Origin: Pachypanchax playfairii | Lineage: Eukaryota > Chordata > Actinopteri > Cyprinodontiformes > Aplocheilidae | Length of the DNA stretch: 64,000 nt | Direction of reading: 5' to 3' | Assembly (NCBI GenBank): GCA_006937955.1 | Contig: SSNP01000081.1 | Coordinates: forward strand, 827,666-891,665 | Shown: positions 1 through 12,200 of the stretch, piece after piece | Numbering within the stretch: position 1 is the stretch's first letter | Layout: every line of letters begins with the position of its first letter | Made by a program: the position numbers and the translations under genes | Notes under the pieces: generated by a model | The model's input: only the letters and a program-made list of their open reading frames with translations | Told to the model about the DNA's origin: nothing | The model's database searches: none

Positions 1-53
1 AACTCGGTCAAATGTTTTTATCCTGAACGACTGATGAACATTGTTCTGCTCAC

Positions 54-1560
54 CACAAAGAGCCAGCTTCATGCCCGTTTCCACACTTTCAATCCGAGGA
101 GGTAAAACCCCCGGTGTGTCCAGCAGGTAAATCACAGGCCTTTCACACACCTGCACACACACACACACACATATTGTTTAGGTTTGTGCAGATACACCTG
201 TAAAATCCCAGTTTCGAAACACACCTGAATCCTCGTCAGGACGGCTCTCGTTATTCCTGGTTCTCCTCCGACTGGAGATGCGCGACCTGAATGCAGCATT
301 AGAAAATCACCAGGTTTAGATCTGCAGAGGCTGCACGTCCTAACCAGACCGCCACTTTTCCAAATACCTTTTTTCAAATTTGTCCTCCGCAGTGAGTTAA
401 TAAGAGACGACTTTCCCACATTAGGAACTCCGATCACCATCAGGCAGTAATCTCTATTCTGAAAGTTTCACAGGAAAAAGACAAGGTAGCACTAATTTAA
501 ACAATTTAGGATCTAAACATAAAAATTATAACTCAGATCTTCTGATGACTGAGTTTTAATGTAAAATGTGAATGAAGTTGTAGTGAGGATACCTCCTCTC
601 TGTTAAAACGGGGTTTGTCCTTCATTATTTCCAGCACCATTGGCACCAACTACAGAACAAAATAAAAGAAAAGATGTTTTTTATTATTTAAAACCAGCCA
701 GTCAAATATTTGAAACTCTTGAGAAGATGAGCTGAACCTTTCTGACGTTGTCATCTCGCTGCTTTAAACAGTCTGTGAAGAGAACATTCCTCACCCCGTC
801 TTTTTCTAGCCTTTTCAGGATTCTCTAGATATAAATGATTAAAATGATTAAAATGATTACAATTCTTTTGAAGCGTATCTGGTATCAAAAAGCAGCAGAA
901 ATCTCAACCTGCTTGCTGGACAGATCAGTGAGATCCATCTTGTTTAGAACAAGAACATGTGGTCTGACGTTCAGTGTGTCCTGAAACACCGGGTTCCTTC
1001 CAGAGAACGGGATGTGCTCGATGCTAAGAAAAGCAACTATGGAATCAACATGCCAGAACAGCTGAATTTATTTATTATGTTTTTAAAGGAAGTACCACCT
1101 TGCAAATCTGTAGTCATGACAACTGGCCTGCAGACTCATGCACACATGAAACTACAAAGACAAACTCCATTTGGTGCAAATATATCACATTTATGTGTAT
1201 TCAGTTTTATTGCATTTCTTATATTGTTAAAAAAAAACTGACAATAAAAGCTTGAACTTCGTTAAGATGAAGTTAGATAAAAAAGGATATTCTGGCATCG
1301 TGAATTTCTATGACACAGTCCACACTCTTGAGGCTGGCTTTCATCTGTTTGAGTCCTGAAAAGACACGTGACATTTCACGACACACCTGAATGTTTTCCA
1401 GCAAACAAACTTCTACAAGCACTTTAAATATCCTGTAAAAAAGTGAATGTCTGTCACCTTTAGCCATGTGTCCAGGGAACCAGTTCGCCACTTCCCGTCC
1501 ACCAAAGTCAAAAACCTTTCTGAACTTTTCCACATTACAGAGTGTCTGATATAATCTCAT
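54..1560 (-). CDS. mtg1: Mitochondrial ribosome-associated GTPase 1 (partial, 3' end outside window)
   Basis: MTG1 is the vertebrate member of the YlqF/RbgA family of circularly permuted GTPases that act in assembly of the large mitochondrial ribosomal subunit on the matrix side. Eight coding exons read right to left: 1458-1560, 1291-1355, 909-1013, 738-824, 593-649, 368-458, 225-286, 54-150. Exon 1 gives MRLYQTLCNVEK, then the family signature WFPGHMAKG; exon 2 gives VDCVIEIHDAR; exon 3 holds the G4 motif NKMDL. The G1 P-loop GVPNVGKSS (exon 6) and the G3 motif DTPG (exon 8) follow G4, which is the permuted order expected. All exon phases join in frame. The reading stops at the exon-8 donor near 54, and the C-terminal third lies beyond base 1. 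The start is the only ATG ahead of the FPGHMAKG block. It is adjacent to paox on the same strand, as in human 10q26.3. Confidence 0.95.
1014..1290 (-). other. U12-type AT-AC intron in mtg1
   Basis: The exon 2/3 junction of mtg1 cannot be joined with GT-AG, but it joins perfectly with AT-AC. Exon 2 ends in the codon AGA, and the intron opens ATATCCTTTT, the minor-spliceosome 5' site. The intron ends in CGAGCAC, with TTTTCTTAGC about 11 bases upstream as the U12 branch site. The next exon opens ATC CCG TTC TCT, giving DAR-IPFSGRNP, which follows the human MTG1 pattern. Confidence 0.85.
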
Positions 1561-2616
1561 GGTTCTATTGGTTTACATGAAATAACCCCAAACTGTCATT
1601 TGTTTGACATGTATGCCGTTCTTTGCTGCACAGGTCCTACTGGTGTTACACTGTTTACATTCCGACTCGAATCTCTAGTAAAAATCATAAGTTCCGCTTT
1701 AAAGCGCGTGAAAAACCTCCGCCCCCTGGCGGCTAGAGGTTGAATTACGTTCTGAGAGAACCTAAAAGTGCCAAACGTTTCAGCGTTTTAGATATTATTT
1801 CATTTTAATTCTTCATTAGTTTGAGCCTTTTTCACTGACGTTTATCATTTTAACATATTCAACTTTAGTGTTCATAAGAATAATTGAGAAAAAAAAATGT
1901 TTGTGAAAAAAATCCATTATACCTTTTTAGATTTAGCACAAGTTCATATTTTCTACTTTTGCTAAAAACTTTTTATTCTACAAAAACAAAACAGTTGCAC
2001 AAATATTTCATGCAGCAAGCCTTACATCTTATGTGTTTTATAATTATAAAGAAAAAGACAGAATAATAAACCAGAATCATAAATAAATACACATTCATCA
2101 ATTTTTATTTCAGCTAATTCATACACAATGTTCAATAAACAATAATTCTAGGATGGATTGTATGTTTTGAGCGGTAGATGTGTGTTGTTGGGAGCTAGCC
2201 TGTGCTGTAAGGGTGGTGAGTTATTTGTTTAAAATTTTGAAAACACAATAAAAATTTAAATAATAAAACAATGTTCAGGCTGGTAAAAAGTTTATTTTAG
2301 TATAAAAATAATGAGAACAAATCACAGATTTATAGCATTTTACATATATAAAATGGACATTTAAAATATATATTTAATGTATATTTTTTAATACTTTAAC
2401 AGAACCAATGCATTTTCAGATTTCATTATTTGCATTTACCCAATAAATTATAAGGAACTAATAGAAATTAAAATCAGTTTCTACACAATCGTCAAAATCA
2501 GCTCAGATGCTGTACTTCATAGTTTTGTAAATGAATCACCTCACTAAATATAAAGCGAAATCTCATATTGCAGCAAATGTAATTATTCTATTTAATGTCA
2601 GAGTCATATATTTCTT
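1561..2616. other. mtg1-paox A intergenic spacer
   Basis: About 1.05 kb separates the mtg1 start from the paox A stop. The part next to mtg1 (about 1690-1745) has a short GC-richer stretch without a TATA box that may be the mtg1 promoter. The rest is AT-rich and includes the paox A 3' UTR. I see no gene or recognised repeat. Confidence 0.5.
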
Positions 2617-5600
2617 TTAAAGCTTTGACTTTGGAAACTCAGACGAATTCCTGGCAGAATAGTGAGAAATGATTCTGTCGGCTTCTCTCCATCCGGTGAG
2701 AAGAGCTCCATGGACGGTCGAGAAGTAACAAGAGTGCGTCGCTTCTCCAGCAAACAACACCTGCAGGGGCTGAAAGTGAGGTTAACACAATGTCAGATTA
2801 TTTATTCAACACAAACGATACCACACAATCAGAAATAGATTGTCAAAATTTATTTTTCTAATATAATCTTAATATCTTTTTTAAAAAAAATCTGAGAATC
2901 TTAATTATGTTTAGAATACTCTTTGTGTTTGATTACAAACCTGTGCATTAGATTTTTTTGGAGGTAGAGGCTCCATCATGTTCTCCAGGTCCTGATTTGA
3001 GCAGCCTTTTGCAAGATGGGTGTAAGATCCGAATGTCCAGGGGTCGTGAAACCACTGAGAGCGCAGGATTCTACACGGCGTGATGATGGCGTTTCCTGGC
3101 AAGGTAAAAAAAAAAAAATCCTCAAAAATCAATTCAAAGGAATCATAAACTATTTTGTTCGTTGAAATAACAAGCAGTGATTTCTTAAAGGGGTTATGAC
3201 ATCAAAATGCACTTTTTTGAGTTTTTTGGGGTATATCATGATGTGTTGTGCACTGATGAGGCCGTGTGAACGTCCAAAGCGAGTATCAAAGTTCCCGTTT
3301 GTGGGCGGTCCGCTTTGTTTCATATTTAAAAAACGGTTGAATCGGAAAGCACCATTTTTTCCTACGTGGCATTTCATCCTACGTATTTCATAGCGTCCAA
3401 TAAAAGTGCACAGTGAAGTAAACAGTCCAACCCCCCACCCCCCCACCCCCAGCCCATACACCGGTAGCTGCGTTGCGCTAGCTTGTGCTGCTGCTCTTGA
3501 GAAGAGATGACTACGCAAACGGGGACCTGTTGTGTCCAAGGATGCTCAACCCATGCTGGAAGTTNNNNNNNNNNNNNNNNNNNNNNNNNNNNNNNNNNNN
3601 NNNNNNNNNNNNNNNNNNNNNNNNNNNNNNNNNNNNNNNNNNNNNNNNNNNNNNNNNNNNNNNNNNNNNNNNNNNNNNNNNNNNNNNNNNNNNNNNNNNN
3701 NNNNNNNNNNNNNNNNNNNNNNNNNNNNNNNNNNNNNNNNNNNNNNNNNNNNNNNNNNNNNNNNNNNNNNNNNNNNNNNNNNNNNNNNNNNNNNNNNNNN
3801 NNNNNNNNNNNNNNNNNNNNNNNNNNNNNNNNNNNNNNNNNNNNNNNNNNNNNNNNNNNNNNNNNNNNNNNNNNNNNNNNNNNNNNNNNNNNNNNNNNNN
3901 NNCCACATCGTCAATACCCGTAAGTTTATTTATTTAATAAATTGCTGCCTTGCCTGATAAATGTTTGTTCGTGGTCTGAAGAGTTCATGATGCTAGCATG
4001 TGATAGCCGCTCTAGCAACAATGTCCGTGAGCAACAGGTTTATCATACCATATTGTGAATCTATTTTCATTGATAACATCTGACAGCACTGTTTATTCGC
4101 TCATGTGATTAGTTGAGTTTTATGTGTTCACCCCTCCGTCTTCCTCAGAAGACGTTTCAGGCTCGAACATATACGGTTGTAAACGTCCACTCGCCATGTT
4201 ACTGGACTGTTGACGGAGCCGAGAAGAAAGGCTTGCTGCGGGCAATGGTTGTAGCCAATCAGAGCGAAGTCAGCCAGGGAGACCCACATATCATTAATGA
4301 AAGGAACCGTGTTGCTGAGAAGAGGATTCTGACCTGCCCGTACACCCCTGCCGTGTTAGTTTTTTAATCAAATTCTTTTGTGAGTTGACATATGGGGGCA
4401 TATCTACTACATGAAATAGCTTTACGCCAGTTTAAACAGTGATGTCATCACACCTTTAAGACTTGCCTGTGAATCTGCGTATAAGCTGAGTGATTCCGAG
4501 AGCGACTTCTTGCTCCGACAGAGTTTCCATATGCTCCGACTCATGTCCCGCAATCCAGCCACACAGAAGATGACCATACCTGAAATTTACACCAAAAACA
4601 CACATTATGACGGCTCTTAAACTGCGTTGCTGTGATGTTTGCATCTGCTGACCTTTCGCTGGGTTTCAGAACAGTGAAGCCCATCAGCTTCTTCATCCAG
4701 GATCTGTGTAGATCTGGAATCTGATCCACTATAGAATCCTGATTCATGGCAGGAAATAAAAGAGACGAGTCACTGTTTATTCACACCTTTTGATTGAGAT
4801 GTACATGAAATTACTGCCGAGCGGCATTTATGTTTCGTCTGACCTCGTCTTCCCACAACAGATATATGATTTCACAGTCAGCATCCCACCACGGTTCATC
4901 AAACTCCACGAATATCTTATTATTTGTTCCAAAGCCGAGCCTCTGGATGGAGTGCAGCTTGTGGAGAGGAAGAGGAGGGTGGAACAGGCTCGAATGGTGT
5001 CTCTTCAGGTATCCTGTTAAAATTTTATTCAACTCATTAGGAGGCTTGAAGGTGCAATAACAAGTATTTTAATGCTGAAATGACTGAAAATACCTAAAGG
5101 TACTGTTATAATAACGTGGTCTGAGATGATCCTCTCCCCGCTTTCACACTCAACTGTCACCGAGTTTTCTTTCAGCTCAGTGTTGTTCCAGTGGACACAT
5201 CGTACGGGACGATTGTACGTGACTAAACCTTCAGGGAGCTCTGACATCATGTTTTTAATCAGACCTTCATAACCACTGCACAAAAAAAACAGAACGAATG
5301 CTAAACTTCATGTAAAACACTCAGATTATATGAGTTAATCCTGATATGTAAATCTAACATGGAACAAACCCTGGGAATGTGCAGTCCAGTCCAGGTAGAG
5401 TCTTGTATTGACCAAAGGCCCCCAGACCCACCTCGTCCATGCTGTGGGCCCCGTTGACGCAGCACTCCACCTTCAACATGTTGCTGATCGCACACAGTCG
5501 CAGCGATCTGATGGACGGATCTACATCTTTCCATTTCTCTGCTGCTCGTTTCTTCACCTACAGAAAGCAACAAATTAAAGCCCAGACGGACACAGCAGGT

Positions 5601-6727
5601 GTAATTCCCTCGTTATTTAAACACAAACCTCTGTGCGTATAAAATCTCCCACGTTGGCACAGGGCTCTCCTTGTTGATTCTGAAACTCTGAAATCTCATT
5701 CAGCAGTTCAGCAAACATCTCCTGAGCTGGAAAGACGTCCTCAGCGTTCAGCTTTCGACCTGCACACATTAGAGATCAAATTTTAGACACACCGATTAGA
5801 AAATAACACAAGACTCGATACTCGACTAAATCCATTCATAAAGAAAAAAAAATGCTAAATTTGATTTATAGAGGTAATAAATTCACCCAGATATGTACCA
5901 CCCAGGAAAATGTTTTCAAGTCCATATTTGAACTGCTTTGGAGTTTTATTCTCAACCTGAACTGCTGAAGAAATTGGGAATCCAGAGTGGATGTCCTCCA
6001 ACATCTATGGTTTGGTTTTCTAGGGTCAGGGCCTCCGGTTCCAGAAGCCCATACTGACGGGCCAGACAAAACACTGGGTTCTCCTCGGATGGTCCATGGA
6101 TCCAGTTTGCCCCAATCTCAACAACAATATTACCTACAAAAGGAAACATCGTTCAAACTTTAATTATACAGGTCAGCTCTTCTTATCTCTAACTTGTTTG
6201 CACATAAACTGCTTCCAGGAAAAATATAGTTTTACAAGTTTTATTATTCAATGATTACATTTCTTATCACTTGAACAAGGACTGCAGATAAAATTCCAGA
6301 GAAAAGCTGTGTAATGTTCAGGTAAAAGTTATATGATGTTAGAACTGTAGAAAACTGATAAGAAGAAAGTCTCCTGAGGCTTCACGTCATTTTGTTTTTA
6401 CATGTAAAGAAAATGATTAATCTGTGTTGCTGTCTGTTGTCAGCCTTTCAGCACAAACCACAGTTACACTGCAAACATTTAAAACGGGATTCAGACATAT
6501 TACTGTGACTTATATGAACTATCTATTCTCCACAATATTCTGTGTTTTATTTAGTGAAGTTTTTGAATCGCGTGCTTACCAAGTCTGCCTGTTTTAATTC
6601 GTCCCCCGCTCCTTCCGGTCGCTTCTAGTATCCGCACGTTCTGAAATCCGTTTTTTACGAGCCTCAGCGCCGCAGCAATACCTGATATTCCGCAGCCTAC
6701 AATCACTACACTTTCGTTTCGAGCCAT
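2617..6727 (-). CDS. paox: Peroxisomal N1-acetylpolyamine oxidase, copy A
   Basis: PAOX is an FAD amine oxidase that converts N1-acetylspermine and N1-acetylspermidine to spermidine and putrescine, releasing H2O2 and 3-acetamidopropanal, in peroxisomes. Ten exons: 6580-6727, 5957-6133, 5629-5759, 5370-5557, 5094-5275, 4844-5013, 4653-4738, 4467-4579, 2941-3095, 2617-2769. They sum to 1503 nt, or 500 aa. The Rossmann FAD motif GCGISG is at residues 11-16, followed by ILEATGRSGGRIKTGRLG. The block GANWIHGPSEENPVF is in exon 2, and exon 6 has GFGTNNKIF, whose lysine fits the flavin-contacting lysine of this family. The C-terminal FAD block LFAGEATHSCYFSTVHG is in exon 10. The protein ends in SKL, a canonical PTS1 signal. 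Intron 8 has a GC donor and carries a TTAA-flanked MITE with a sequence gap. Its position beside mtg1 and its SKL make it the likely ancestral copy. Confidence 0.95.
3189..4455. mobile_element. TTAA-flanked MITE-like element in paox A intron 8
   Basis: The sequence lies between TTAA tetranucleotides at 3185-3188 and 4456-4459. Its ends are imperfect inverted repeats, AGGGGTTATGACATCA at the left and the complement of TGATGTCATCACACCT at the right. TTAA target sites are typical of piggyBac-type transposition. Part of the interior is missing (338 Ns). A short open stretch at 3507 begins MTTQTGTCCVQGCSTH, with closely spaced cysteines that faintly recall a zinc-binding domain start, but the gap prevents any assignment. 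Confidence 0.6.
3565..3902. other. Assembly gap (338 N)
   Basis: A run of Ns inside the MITE in paox A intron 8. It does not touch any paox exon. Confidence 0.99.
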
Positions 6728-7249
6728 TATTCTAGCTGTCCGTTACAGCTGCAGCTGAGTCGAGCAGCGTCCTGTTAGAGGCAACTGTCCCACCGTTGTC
6801 ATGCCTCTTCTCGGTGACGCATGCGCAGATTAAAAGGTAGTTGTGACTATGACATGGCCAGATTTTCTTTTTTTGTATTATGAAGTACGTTAACTCTACC
6901 CTCACCTTTCCTGTAACCCCTACCAGTCCTAACCTTTTATATCTAACCCTTATTCTGTCTACTAACGCTAACCATATCTCTGTACGCATGCGCAAAACCT
7001 CAGCGTGGTGGGGAATCAGAGCATTGGGGCCCTAGAGTGGCGTCCTCATAAGCAGAGGGATACCGGAAATGCCATCAAGTTACAATTTTCAAAATAAAAA
7101 ATTTGAAACCTTGCTTTACGTTTTGTTTATGACGTCGAGGTATAACACAAAAACAAACACATGAAAAAAATACATTAAAACGTGAAATAAGAACATTCAC
7201 AACAGATTGCTTGTTTATTTCTATTTTTAATGTTACTCAATTTTTTTAT

Positions 7250-7565
7250 TCTCCCTAAATTTGCTTCATGCATTTGATTCATTGGCACATTATTAACAAA
7301 AAAAAGTGTGCTGATCAATCCCACTTAAAAAATGAAAGGTGATTTTTATTATCTTTTTGTAAATTTACACTTCTATTTGTGTTAATATTCATTCGTGATC
7401 CAGTTCAAGGTCAAACTCATATATGTCCATGATGTTTGTGGTCCCTAAATCACAGATGCTTTCAAGTTTCAGTGTAAAATCTAGTTTTCATGTACACAAA
7501 GTTGAGAAAGTGAGAAAATCTTAGTTATTACTCTTTTCTTTCAGTTTGACTTCTGGCTTTTTTGT
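7250..7565. repeat. Tandem-duplication flank, copy 1
   Basis: The sequence aligns with 19130-19450 (and its false duplicate at 23110-23430) over about 310 bases with scattered differences. Shared landmarks are the stretch around TTCATATATGTCCATGATGTT and the CTTTTCTTTCAGTTTGACTT end. It marks the 3' side of the duplicated paox unit. Confidence 0.8.
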
Positions 7566-7854
7566 TTAGTTAAACCAGCACAGATGCTCCTGTTGTCACT
7601 TTCATTAGGATCAACTCTAAAAACTATTCTTTTAGCGTGGAACTTCCTAAAACCAAAAACATGCACTCACACCTATAAAAAAGTGTTAATAAAACATATA
7701 TTGGAAAATACAGCAGCTAAATGACATTCTCTTTTTCTGAGGGATTTAATTATCAGTACTCTGCTAAAATAGTTAAAGTGACCCTCCCAAACATACAAGT
7801 ACAAAGTCAGACAATTCACAGTATTTCATTTAATTAATGATACGATTCTCTTAA

Positions 7855-8706
7855 AGGTGGGATATGAATATTTTCATAAAAAGCAATATTTTTAACAAAA
7901 TGATGCCTCCACTGGGTGTTTTAGAGGGTTATAGAATGAAAATAGAACATTTCCTTTAAAAATTATATTCAAAGTAAAATATTATAAAATATTAATTTTG
8001 ACGGGCACGACGTTGGCATTTTGTTTACATCTACCAGCCAATAGTGGGGAGAGCAGTGGGCACCATTTTGGGTTGCCTAATACTGTAAATAATCCAGCAC
8101 AGTGAGGCTGGTACTGTGGAGTCTGCAGGTCAAGCAGCTAGAAGCACCGGGTACATGTGGTGATTATATACCTTATTTGCTTGCCATAGGGGGTTTCTCA
8201 ACATGTGAGGAACAGGTTTTGTGTGGAAACGTTTTTATTAGCAGCTAAGCTAACACATAGCTGCAGCGGGTCGCTGAAGTGGGGCAACACAGGGCTCCAC
8301 GTTCGACTTGAGGACACACCAAGGAGGATTTGTAATTTTTTTGCTGCTTGTATAAGTGAAGCATGCAGGATGGTGTGTGAGGAGGACAGAAGATCTTAGG
8401 AGGGCACTGCAAGAAGTTTTGGTTTGCTCTAGAAGAGCCGTGGGGCAACTGAGCTCTTTGCCACAGACTGAATCGATGATTGAGCTACAAACAGGTCAGA
8501 ATCAGTGTGTGATCAGCGGGGCTGGAGAGCATGAACTCATGATATTTTATTGTCCTGCTCGGATCGGGGATCAGAATGGGTTTGGTGAGGAATATTGATC
8601 AACCTCAGCATCAAAGCGCGCACTCTGGGGTTTGTTTATGAGCCTGGCACCCAGATGGCAGAAGGCTTTGTGTTGTGTCATGCTGTTCATATTCCATATC
8701 CCACCT
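7855..8706. mobile_element. TTAA-flanked MITE (AGGTGGGATATG ends)
   Basis: TTAA at 7851-7854 and 8707-8710 flank inverted ends AGGTGGGATATGAAT and the complement of ATTCCATATCCCACCT. The element is about 850 bp with no convincing coding capacity. The neighbouring paox spacer at 19.45 kb lacks it, so it inserted after the paox duplication or was lost from the other copy. Confidence 0.75.
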
Positions 8707-9288
8707 TTAAAAGGAGATACAATTACAATTTGTACACATAAAATTGAAATTTAGCAACTTATATAAAGTTGCAAATACAATAGTATAAACATTTAAATCA
8801 GTCTTTTTCAATTATGATGTGAAAAAATGTTTTAACCATCATTCACAAAAGATTTTGAAGCACATATAATGACAATGATTTCTGAATATATTCTAAAATT
8901 ATTTAAAATTAATCTAAAGCTACAAACTTTTCATTCCCATCTGCACTTCCAGCTGTTCTCATCAGTTACAAACTCCTTTCAGCTTACAGAACTTACACTG
9001 ATCTGATTACTGTGATGCAAGTTAAATACTGTAACTATTTTTATGAACTTTTGCTCTGCTCACCACCTGTTATGTGTCTAATTGGGCTTTTGCTTACTTG
9101 TTCCTAGTATTTTCATGTGACTAACTCATTTTACTGCACAGAACTATGTGTTTTAGGAAGTTTAGGAGGAAACTTGCTGAATTGCAAGAAACAGCTTGAA
9201 GTTAATGTGTTAAAAGGAAGAAAAGAAAAACTTTCTAGTTCTTTAATGAGACTAAAGTACAGCTTTATGGTGAGCAGGTATTTAATCT

Positions 9289-12200
9289 TTAACTATTTTC
9301 AGCAGATGGGAGGAGGTTGGTGGAAGAGTAGTGAGAGATGAGTCTGTCGGCTTCTCTCCATCCAGTCAGAAGAGCTCCATGGACGGTTGAGTAATAGCAG
9401 GGATGAGTCGCTTCTCCAGCAAATAACACCTGCAAGGTCTAATTCATATCCACACAGATTATATTTTTCATTTTGCATGCATAATCTAAATATGTGTTTT
9501 AATGTAAATAAACTAAAAAAGAGATCTATGCACCTGTGAGTGTTTTCCCCTTTTAGTCAGCGGCTCCATCATATTCTTGAGGTCCTGTGCTGAACATCCT
9601 GTTGCTGGGTGACTGTAAGATCCTAAAGTCCAGGGATCATGAAACCAGCGAGTGCACACAGTTCTCTTTGGTGTGATGGTGCAGTCACCTAAAAGGAAGC
9701 AGTTATATTAAAACAAACATCCCGGGTTTACACATGCTACAAAACTGAGAATTTACACTTCACATATGAATGTTGTGAAAAACAAAAGAAACCGTGTTTA
9801 TTTCTGTAGTACAAACCGCTGCCTCTGTATGTCAATAAAACTTTAGACTGATGGGGAAATTTGATTAAAAGTCTATTTCTGTATTATGTAGAATCTGTGT
9901 TGCAAAGCTAGTGTAAATATTTCAGCTTCTGAAGCTCTCAGTCTGTTGGATTTGATGTGAAACACACCTGTGAAGGTGTGAATGAGCTCCATGATAGAAC
10001 GCCTGATTTCCTCTTCAGGAAGTGTCTCCATGTATTCAGCTTCGTGCCCAGAAATCCACCCGCAGAGAACATGGTTGCCACTGAGAGGTTTGTAATCACA
10101 GAACAGGTGACCACTTTACTTTCTCAATTATTGAATTTATATGGGAACTTTTTTTTAGACAAAAAAATAAGAGACGAATACTGGAGAGAAGGTGGAGAAA
10201 AACAAGAGCAGAGACACCACAGCATCGACCAACATCTACGTTTAAACACTGAGAATGTAATTATGGATACAAACGAAACATGACACTGCTAACACACAAC
10301 ATTCCCAGTGGCAGCTGCAGCCCAAGTCAGTGAGTGTCTGTGAACATCTGTGTGCACACCTGTGTGCATGGACGCGCCTGTGACCATAAGGTTTCTCCAT
10401 AAAATTGTTTGACAGTGAGTGTAAAAAGCCCCGACTGTTGAGACATTCAAATGGTAGAGTCAGAATGCGGCGTAAAGCAGGGGTGTCAAGCTCTAGGCCC
10501 CCAAAACAATGCTTTCAGCACCTTGTTGAATCAATGCCACGTAGAATTAAGGCAATTCTGAAGGCAAAAGGGGGTCAAACACTATATTAGTATGGTGTTC
10601 CTAATAATCCTTTAGATGAGTGTATTTAAGACTGTTTGGTCTGTTTTTGTTGTCTCTTTATTGTATTCCCACCGCCCCTTTTGCCTGGATGTTGTTATTT
10701 AAGTGTTTTGTCTCTCTGCCTGTCCACTGTGCCTCCAGAACCGTATACGGTCAGTTGCACCATAAAAATAAAGTGCATTATACAAAAGAAGGGGTAAATT
10801 AAAACCCAACTATTGTAAGAATAAATCTTTCCTGACATAATAAGGTACCCAAACCCACAATTCTGTCTGCCAAATACATCAGGACAGGCTTAAAAAAAAA
10901 AAAAAAAGAATTTGAAACACAACAGGATGGAATGTTCATAAAGTTCTAGAATGTCCTGATGTCACAAGGGAGCCTTTATGATTTAATTCCTTTCTTCACA
11001 GAAAACGAGTCATTGGTGAACTTCTACGTAAACTGAACTTTTCGCCAAGAACCTTTGAAAAACGTCTCAGAATTATACCGACTGTCAAAAAGACCATCAT
11101 TTATTTACCAACCTATGGTGAGTTTACAAATAGACACATTCTTTGGCATATTTCTTTGTCTGGTAAATTTAAGTAAATCTCCATCTAACAGTGCTGTATG
11201 TATTTATATTTTCAGTCAAAATGGAAAGCGGAGACGGGCCTTTTGTTGATGCTTTTTCCAGTAAGTCCTTTTAATTTCTTAGAAGTTGTATTTGTCTTTT
11301 AAAGGTTATGTAAGTAACAAGTAGTGTTAAGTTTAGCAAACATACTCTTAGGACTGTGCTGGGAGACACAGCAAACCTTCTGACCATGGCAGATATTGAT
11401 GTTCCATCCTGGAGGGATAGTTTGACAACAGGCAGGCAGCTGCTTGGGGCCTCCAAACCACCAGATGGCAAATAAGAACTTTGTTTTGATAAACTATAAT
11501 TTATCAGTTATCAAAATAAATGACAGCAAGGGAAACACTGAAATAAAGTCTTGCAGCACACTACTGTACACGCTCTCTGATATGTGTAATATTAACAGAC
11601 ATGTTGGGTGAATAGAAGTTTTAGTTTTTATTTTAACAAACCTTGTAAAATTTGTAAACTTCTTTGCAGGACGACAACGACGTTTGCAAATTGTCACTGA
11701 CACTATACAAGAAAGCATAAGGAATGGGCTCAACCCCGGGGCAGGACACAGACTCTTTATTATGTTTGAGGATTTTATAAACGATGAATTTTATGCCAGC
11801 CTCCAAATGGACAATCACAATACACAAGACGAGGAAGAAGTTCATTCTACTGATGAATCTGCTGATGAACATGAAGAGGTCAGAGATGAAGTGGGAGAGG
11901 AAGATCAGCACCATCTTGGAGATGGAGCTGACTTCATTCCTCTCCCTATGTCTGATTCCTCTGATGATGAGGACAGATAGGACATCATATCATTAAAAAG
12001 ACAAAGGGATGATGAGGATGTCCCAGTCAGGAGGAAGAGGCAGAGAAGGTATTTTGACTGGGCATCAAGTGACAGTGAGTCAGAAGACGAGGCGTCTCCC
12101 TCTACCTCACGGTCCACACCACATAACAGAGATGATGAAGACGAGGATGAAGGGAGACCGAGGAGATATTTCACTTGGTCTTGGTAAGGTAACTCTTCCT

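Larger units (their letters stand above)
6728..9288. other. Spacer between paox A and paox B
   Basis: The first 350 bases upstream of paox A contain the probable promoter and two identical 11-mers ACGCATGCGCA at 6817-6827 and 6984-6994, which resemble NRF1 sites. From about 7250 to 7565 the spacer is homologous to 19130-19450, the sequence beyond the 3' end of the next paox copy. About 1.5 kb absent from that other spacer follows, including a TTAA-flanked element at 7855-8706. Homology resumes near 9135 and runs into the paox B 3' end. No gene is seen. Confidence 0.6.

Noticed and set aside
3485..3957. Long open frames across the N block
   Set aside because: They are produced by translating Ns and carry no information.
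5866..5950. Extension of paox A exon 2 into the following open stretch
   Set aside because: The donor at 5957 (TCAG then GTTGAG) matches the exon ends of copies B and D; the extra reading is out of frame and intronic.
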